Assembly: GCA_964473155.1 (NCBI GenBank)
Contig: CAYYNT010000053.1
Span: 1 to 31,010 of the forward strand
DNA from: JAJFUG01 sp964473155
GTDB taxonomy: Bacteria > Gemmatimonadota > Glassbacteria > GWA2-58-10
Reading direction: 5' to 3'
DNA: 31,010 bases
Shown here: piece by piece, positions 27,214 to 31,010 of the stretch
Numbering within the stretch: position 1 is the stretch's first letter
How the letters are laid out: every line of letters begins with the position of its first letter
The notes under the pieces: model-generated
Database searches by the model: none
Told to the model about the DNA's origin: nothing
The model's input: the letters and a program-made list of their open reading frames with translations, nothing else
Position numbers and translations under genes: made by a program

Positions 27214-27753
27214 ATGGGCGGCAAGCATCCATACCTAACCGTGATACTGCTGCTTCTGCTTTGCACTAAAATCGCCGCAGCCGGAGACAGCCCGAAAGTT
27301 CTGTTCAACGTTTCCACCGGCCCGGCATTCCACGATTTCTATCCAAACGGCGCGGCCTGGGCTGTAGCGGCGGATTTTGCGTTCATGAACCATGATGAGC
27401 TACGGGGCTTCACTTTCGGCCCTCTGCTCTATCGTTTTTTCAGCGGGGACAATACAGGCGGCTCTGTGCGCAACGAATGGTTGATAGCTGGAAACGTCGG
27501 CTATCTGATGCGCGACAAAACGGAAAACCGCCTGAGGACGTTCGTTCACCCGCAGGCGGCAATCGGATCCCTGACAAGGAAATCCGGCGGCTACTCCGAA
27601 CGTTTGCTCATGTTATCCGCAGCCCTCGGCTGCGAATACCGCTGGAAGGACGCTGCCGACATGGTGTTCAAGGCCCGGCCCATAGCCGATATAGGCGGCG
27701 CGGATATTCGCCTGGCAGTGGATTTCATGGCCGGCCTGACCTGGCGTTTCTGA
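27214..27753 (+). CDS. Small exported protein, possible outer-membrane beta-barrel
   Basis: This 179-residue protein has a clear signal peptide (MGGKHPYLTVILLLLLCTKIAAA). The mature part has alternating polar and hydrophobic residues with many Gly, Phe and Tyr, and it ends in Trp-Arg-Phe; a C-terminal Phe is typical of outer-membrane barrels. No family is recognised. AGGGGGC precedes the ATG. It stands alone between the minus-strand PHP pair and the minus-strand LarA-like gene. Confidence 0.72.
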   Translation: MGGKHPYLTVILLLLLCTKIAAAGDSPKVLFNVSTGPAFHDFYPNGAAWAVAADFAFMNHDELRGFTFGPLLYRFFSGDNTGGSVRNEWLIAGNVGYLMRDKTENRLRTFVHPQAAIGSLTRKSGGYSERLLMLSAALGCEYRWKDAADMVFKARPIADIGGADIRLAVDFMAGLTWRF

Positions 27754-27777
27754 ACGTAATCAAAACCCCAAAAGAAA

Positions 27778-27801
27778 GCCGCTCCCTTTGCAGGAAGCGG
27801 C
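27778..27801 (-). terminator. Rho-independent terminator of the LarA-like gene
   Basis: The 9-bp arms GCCGCTCCC and GGAAGCGGC contain one mismatch and enclose a 6-base loop. On the minus strand the stem is followed by TTTCTTTT. It lies 26 bp past the stop codon of the LarA-like gene. Confidence 0.65.
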
Positions 27802-27826
27802 CTCGCATGATTCAATATGAAAACAG

Positions 27827-29119
27827 CTACTTCTTCTCGAAATCGTAGCTCTCGCCTTCCAGGCGGTAGAGGGTCTCACCGGCCTTGGGCACGAACAGCA
27901 CGCCCTCGTCCTCGCGGCCTTTCCACTCGTCAAGGTTGATTGTGGCCGGGTCGCGGTAGCCCAGGTTGATCTTCTTACAGCGCTCGGGCGAAATCCTCGT
28001 TGCCAGGATCACGTCCACATTGCACTTCTCCACCCCGTCCACAAAGGTCCCGCCGCCGCGCACGTGGGTGCTGTGGGCCAGGATGCCGCGGGGCACGTCG
28101 GAAAACTTCTCCATCTGGGCCATGAAATAATCGCGCGTGTGGTAGCCCACCCTGTCGAGAAGCCTGCCGTGGGTGTAGCTCACCTCATCTATATGCGGTG
28201 CGTAGATAATCAGCTCTCCCCCCGGCTCGATCACCGGCTCCAGCTTGTACATCACCTTGCCCGCCACCCAGATGTCATCGTACATGGCCGGGGCCACGCC
28301 CAGCACGCGCTTGTACTTGCGCTGAGTGTAGCGGATATGGAGCTGGGCGCTCAGGTCGGCGGCGCGGCTCCAGGCCTCGCGGGTCGGCCCGATAAACAGC
28401 CCGGCCAGCTTGCCGCCCTTTTCCACCATGTCGAAATTGGTCACCGGCACCGGGATGAACTCGGCCGCGCGGTCCACCACCTTGCGCGTGGGGGTCCACT
28501 TGTTGCCGTTTATCAGGGGGTTGGTTATCACCGCGCCAAGCCAGTGGAAAAAGTGCAGAAGCTCATCGCCGGAGATGCCGGGGAAGAAATACTTGTTGCC
28601 GCCGGAGAACCCCACCACCTCGTGCGGGAAGGTCGGCCCCAGGATGATCAGGTGGTCGTAGTCGAAAATCATCCGGTTGATCGGGACATTCAGTTCCTCG
28701 CGGAACAGCCCGCCGCTTATTTTCTCGATCTCGTCCGCGCTGATCGTTCCGATCCTGGCGAACGTATCGGGAAGGTCCCAGCGGTGGTTGTAGATATTCA
28801 CATCCGGGTAATCGCGTTTCAGCGCCTCGGGGGTCAGGCCCACCCGCGCGGCGATTTTCTCCTCGCTCATCGGGTGGTGCGTGCCCAGGGCGATCAGGTA
28901 GTCCAGTTTGCGAACCCGGCCCTTGAGATACTTGTAGAAGATCGGGAACATCAGGTCTATCGGCACGGTGCGGGTGCTGTCCGGGATAATGACCAGCAGG
29001 CGCTTGCCGCTCAGGTCCATGCGGCCGAAAGCCTCGGCGCAGAGGGCCTCGGCCTCCGCCGCCCCGATCAGCGTCCCGTCGGCGTACCCCCTGCCGATTA
29101 CATCGAATTCATTAGCCAT
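27827..29119 (-). CDS. LarA-like (lactate racemase domain) enzyme
   Basis: This 430-residue protein belongs to the LarA/DUF2088 family. Characterised members use a nickel-pincer nucleotide cofactor to racemise or epimerise 2-hydroxy acids. Features expected from LarA are present: PDSTRTVP (46-53, canonical DHTRPVP), ALGTHHP (His81), NHRWD (111-115), PHEVVGFSGGNKYFFPGIS (His166 and Lys176) and HFFHW (His189, His192). The length matches LarA (about 424). The substrate may be another hydroxy acid because the family is broad. The ATG at 29119 has AGGAG 7 bases upstream and was preferred to the start 11 codons earlier. The lar maturation genes (larB, larC, larE) are not in this window. It lies downstream of a HAD hydrolase and a mannonate-type SDR on the same strand. 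Confidence 0.85.
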   Translation of the reverse strand: MANEFDVIGRGYADGTLIGAAEAEALCAEAFGRMDLSGKRLLVIIPDSTRTVPIDLMFPIFYKYLKGRVRKLDYLIALGTHHPMSEEKIAARVGLTPEALKRDYPDVNIYNHRWDLPDTFARIGTISADEIEKISGGLFREELNVPINRMIFDYDHLIILGPTFPHEVVGFSGGNKYFFPGISGDELLHFFHWLGAVITNPLINGNKWTPTRKVVDRAAEFIPVPVTNFDMVEKGGKLAGLFIGPTREAWSRAADLSAQLHIRYTQRKYKRVLGVAPAMYDDIWVAGKVMYKLEPVIEPGGELIIYAPHIDEVSYTHGRLLDRVGYHTRDYFMAQMEKFSDVPRGILAHSTHVRGGGTFVDGVEKCNVDVILATRISPERCKKINLGYRDPATINLDEWKGREDEGVLFVPKAGETLYRLEGESYDFEKK

Positions 29120-29199
29120 AGTGTTTCTCCTGCCTGCCGGGCGGATAATCATTACCGCTTCGAGGCCGCGGATATCTTACCGCGGCCGTGTCCCCGGAC

Positions 29200-29238
29200 C
29201 TCCCCCTTTGGAAAAGGGGGATCGAGGGGGATTTATCT
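29200..29238 (+). repeat. Interspersed repeat, CTCCCCCTTT type (copy 1)
   Basis: CTCCCCCTTT, then AAAAGGGGGAT, CGAGGGGGATTTATC. The first two blocks form a hairpin and the G-rich block is repeated. Similar copies are at 30285-30320 (reverse orientation) and 30481-30513. Confidence 0.6.
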
Positions 29239-29245
29239 GATAAAC

Positions 29246-29265
29246 GGGCACGGCATGCCGTGCCC
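29246..29265. repeat. Perfect 20-bp intergenic palindrome, GCACGG type (copy 3)
   Basis: GGGCACGGCATGCCGTGCCC reads the same on both strands. It is directly preceded by GATAAAC, the reverse complement of the GTTTATC found next to copy 1. It lies 40 bp past the stop codon of the HAD gene. Confidence 0.65.
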
Positions 29266-29304
29266 CTGCATTCAAATACACCGTAAAACTCAACCGGGCC
29301 TTTT

Positions 29305-30189
29305 TTACTTCTTCCAGGGCGGCGTGTCCGGCAGAAGGGCCTCGAACTCCTCGATCAGAGCGGCTTCGTATGCCCCGGCATAGGTCCCGGCGGTGAACCG
29401 GTCGAACGCCTCTTTATACAGACGTTCCCAGCTCTTTTCCTCCGCGCCCGGATTGATCGGGAAAAACAGGGCGTTGTTGGCCCGCGCGGCTTTCATGTCT
29501 CCGGGGGCATCGCCGATCATCAGTATTTTCTCAGGCGCATACTTGCCCGATGCGGCCAGGGCCAGGTGCTCCTTCTTGCTGCCCATCTCCTGCCCGGCGA
29601 TCACGCGGGCATTGCGGGCGATGTCGTGCTCGGCCCATTCTTTTTCCAGAGCCGCGCCGGGTGTGGCCGAGACCACCACGATATCGGCTTTCTTCACGAT
29701 CTTTTCCAGGCTCTCGCGCACGAACGAGAACGGCGAGCAACCGTGCACCATCCAGTCCACGCTTTTGTTCACCGCCTCGCTCCAGGCCAGGTCGCGTTTC
29801 AGCGCCTCGCTGCCGCTCTCCTCCACCGCCTTCTTGAGCGCCGGGTTGCCCAGGGCCGCGCCGGACTCGGACCATTTCCTCAGCTCGCTCAGGTCGGGCA
29901 GCTTCACTCCGCTGGCCCGCACCTCGGGGCGTTCGGCCAGAAGGTCCATGACCATGAGCAGGGCCGGGAAACGGTTGATCCCGCGCCATTTGGAGTAGAG
30001 GTTCACGAACTCGGCCGCCTCACGCGCGTACTTGCTTATCGCCTGGAGGTTGTAGTAGTAGATTATGTTGGGGATGAAGCATTCCTTGTGCTTCAGTTCC
30101 ATGGTCGGGAACGCGCAGCCGTCGGAGTCGATGCCGACAAAAAACTCCCGCGTGGGTTTCAAATCTTTCAGAACGTCATTGTGCGCCAT
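29305..30189 (-). CDS. HAD-superfamily hydrolase
   Basis: This 294-residue protein has the HAD nucleophile motif GIDSDGCAF (Asp21 and Asp23) and a long helical cap insertion (about 30-160). VVVSATPG serves as motif II, a Lys in GSKKEHL as motif III, and MIGDAPGDMKAA as motif IV. The cap is unusually large for a C1-type phosphatase, so the substrate may be a larger phosphosugar; this is inference. No signal peptide. GAGGA precedes the ATG. It lies between the LarA-like gene and a mannonate-oxidoreductase-like SDR, all on the minus strand, but repeat-filled gaps separate them. Confidence 0.82.
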   Translation of the reverse strand: MAHNDVLKDLKPTREFFVGIDSDGCAFPTMELKHKECFIPNIIYYYNLQAISKYAREAAEFVNLYSKWRGINRFPALLMVMDLLAERPEVRASGVKLPDLSELRKWSESGAALGNPALKKAVEESGSEALKRDLAWSEAVNKSVDWMVHGCSPFSFVRESLEKIVKKADIVVVSATPGAALEKEWAEHDIARNARVIAGQEMGSKKEHLALAASGKYAPEKILMIGDAPGDMKAARANNALFFPINPGAEEKSWERLYKEAFDRFTAGTYAGAYEAALIEEFEALLPDTPPWKK

Positions 30190-30284
30190 GTTTTCCTCGT
30201 GTCGTTAGGGTCAGAACCAGTGGTCTTTCTGATCCATCGCCGGGTTGGAACTCGATTAGAGGAAACACAGGCTTCCCCTGACTC

Positions 30285-30320
30285 AAATCCCCCCGCCCCC
30301 CTTTACGAAAGGGGGGAGTT
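30285..30320 (-). repeat. Interspersed repeat, CTCCCCCTTT type (copy 2, reverse)
   Basis: Read on the minus strand this is AACTCCCCCCTTT, CG, TAAAGGGGG, CGGGGGGATTT. That is the same order of blocks as copies 1 and 3. Confidence 0.55.
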
Positions 30321-30341
30321 ATCCATGCATTCCGAATGAAC

Positions 30342-30366
30342 TACCTCGCGGTAGAACCGCGAGGTA
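30342..30366. repeat. 11-bp perfect hairpin, TACCTCGCGGT arms
   Basis: TACCTCGCGGT (30342-30352) pairs exactly with ACCGCGAGGTA (30356-30366) around an AGA loop. No T-run follows on either strand, so it is not a classic terminator. Confidence 0.55.
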
Positions 30367-30372
30367 TCAAGA

Positions 30373-30400
30373 GTAGGGGCAATTCATGAATTGTCCCTAC
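30373..30400. repeat. Intergenic palindrome, ATTCATGAAT type (copy 2)
   Basis: GTAGGGGCAATTCA faces TGAATTGTCCCTAC with one G/T wobble, a 28-bp near-perfect palindrome. It is related to 22777-22796. It is followed by TAAGATTTT (30402-30410), a 9-mer that also lies beside the palindromes at 22777-22840 on the reverse strand. Confidence 0.6.
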
Positions 30401-30426
30401 ATAAGATTTTAGGACGTTTTTTTGCC

Positions 30427-30440
30427 CGGAGCAAGCTCCG
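30427..30440. repeat. Small palindromic hairpin, CGGAGC arms
   Basis: CGGAGC (30427-30432) and GCTCCG (30435-30440) pair around AA. It belongs to the cluster of palindromes in this gap. Confidence 0.4.
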
Positions 30441-30480
30441 AGGAATTCTTTTCGATTAAACCGAACGGACACGGTTCGGC

Positions 30481-30513
30481 CTCCCCCTTTTCGAAAGGGG
30501 GACCGAGGGGGAC
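30481..30513 (+). repeat. Interspersed repeat, CTCCCCCTTT type (copy 3)
   Basis: CTCCCCCTTTT, CGAAAGGGGG, ACCGAGGGGGACT: the same hairpin plus a second G-block as copy 1, here 46 bp downstream of the SDR stop codon. Confidence 0.6.
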
Positions 30514-30557
30514 TCACCTGTCTGTTGAACCTCTCCCGCTCCGTTTCATCCGGATTT

Positions 30558-31010
30558 CTACACTCCGCAGAAACAATTAAATCCGCCGTCCACCGCCACG
30601 ACCGTGCCGGTGACAAAGCTGGAGGCGTCCGAGATCAGCCAGAACAGCGCGCCTAAAAGCTCGGACGGGTCGCCGTAGCGGGCCATCGGCGTGCTGTTGA
30701 TAATCGACTTGCCGCGCGGGGTCATCGCGCCGGTCTTCTCATCGGTCAACAGGAAACGGTTCTGCTCGGTGAGGAAAAATCCCGGCGCAAGGGCGTTGAC
30801 CCGGATCTTCGGGCTGTAGTTCTGTGCCATGTGGATCGCCAGCCACTCCGTGAAATTGCTGATCGCGGCCTTGGCTCCGCTGTAGGCCAGCACCTTGGTC
30901 AACGGGTGGAAAGCGCTCATCGAGCTGATATTGATGACATTGCCCACGCCGCGCTCGGCCATGGCCCGGCAGAAAATCTGGCTCGGCATGATCGTGCCCA
31001 GGCAGTTGAG
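30558..31010 (-). CDS. SDR oxidoreductase, D-mannonate oxidoreductase-like (partial, N-terminus outside window)
   Basis: The last 150 residues of a short-chain dehydrogenase; the frame runs open to the window edge, where it begins LNCLGTIMPSQ. The active-site motif is Y-x3-K (YSGAK), with INISSMSAF upstream. The C-terminal blocks VNALAPGFFLTEQNRFLL, TPMARYGDPSELLGALFWL and SFVTGTVVAVDGGF strongly resemble the UxuB/YjmF-type SDRs that interconvert D-mannonate and D-fructuronate in uronate breakdown. An internal ATG at 30989 is not the true start, since the conserved sequence continues upstream of it. Neighbouring HAD and LarA-like genes on the same strand suggest sugar-acid metabolism, which is an inference. 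Confidence 0.83.
   Translation of the reverse strand, partial: LNCLGTIMPSQIFCRAMAERGVGNVINISSMSAFHPLTKVLAYSGAKAAISNFTEWLAIHMAQNYSPKIRVNALAPGFFLTEQNRFLLTDEKTGAMTPRGKSIINSTPMARYGDPSELLGALFWLISDASSFVTGTVVAVDGGFNCFCGV

Larger units (their letters stand above)
30190..30557. other. Repeat-rich intergenic region (368 bp)
   Basis: No gene is seen. The gap is a mosaic of at least five palindromic elements: two CTCCCCCTTT repeats in opposite orientation (30285-30320, 30481-30513), the hairpin at 30342-30366, the ATTCATGAAT palindrome at 30373-30400 and a small hairpin at 30427-30440. A run of seven T (30417-30423) lies before the last. Confidence 0.6.

Noticed and set aside
30285..30513. Closely packed repeats as a possible CRISPR array
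   Set aside because: The elements differ from each other, have no regular spacers and face in different directions; no cas genes are near.

Overview
The window reads as ordinary chromosomal DNA, GC-rich in its genes, from an uncultured-type bacterium probably allied to the FCB superphylum (Fibrobacterota/Chlorobiota/Bacteroidota and neighbouring candidate phyla). The main evidence is a secreted M6 metalloprotease ending in a type IX secretion (T9SS)-like sorting domain, directly followed by a PorV/PorQ-family outer-membrane protein. Supporting evidence is a Tat-exported Gfo/Idh/MocA oxidoreductase, a DUF5107-TPR exoprotein, a PqqD-like/MEMO fusion, a LarA-like enzyme, and intergenic palindromic repeats. 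No tRNA, rRNA, CRISPR array, prophage or insertion sequence was recognised. The lineage call is an inference, not a measurement.

Layout. 0.2-2.2 kb (minus strand): tetraheme cytochrome c and a Tat-dependent Gfo/Idh/MocA oxidoreductase. 2.7-7.9 kb (plus): M6 protease with FG-GAP repeats, PorV-like protein, HAD phosphatase. 8.4-9.0 kb (minus): adenylate-kinase-like protein, divergent from a three-gene plus-strand operon at 9.2-10.0 kb. That operon starts with a 59-aa ribbon-helix-helix (RHH) protein and has an exact-consensus sigma70 promoter overlapped by a perfect palindrome. 10.2-14.5 kb (plus): OPT-family oligopeptide transporter, degenerate M29-like aminopeptidase homologue, MEMO-family protein with an N-terminal PqqD-like domain. 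14.6-17.8 kb (minus): secreted DUF5107-TPR protein. 18.5-22.8 kb (plus): two exported cyclophilins (one lacking the active-site residues) and gyrA. 23.0-25.0 kb (plus): FabL-type enoyl-ACP reductase, a MntA/HepT toxin-antitoxin pair whose toxin gene carries an in-frame nonsense codon, and a DUF6141-like membrane protein. 25.0-27.0 kb (minus): two tandem secreted PHP-domain metallohydrolases. 27.2 kb (plus): small secreted protein. 27.8-31.0 kb (minus): LarA-like racemase, HAD hydrolase and a partial mannonate-oxidoreductase-like SDR, separated by gaps rich in palindromic repeats.

How the genes work together. Much of the content is cell-envelope or export biology: a secreted protease with a possible PorV shuttle, periplasmic cyclophilins, peptide import and exported hydrolases. 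The most interesting signals are the self-contained RHH promoter/operator/operon, the broken HepT, the paired active and inactive cyclophilins, the M29-like protein that has lost most metal ligands beside a peptide transporter, and a modular family of intergenic palindromes. No clearly new defence or mobile system is visible. The two unknown small genes behind the RHH regulator are the best candidates for something undescribed.
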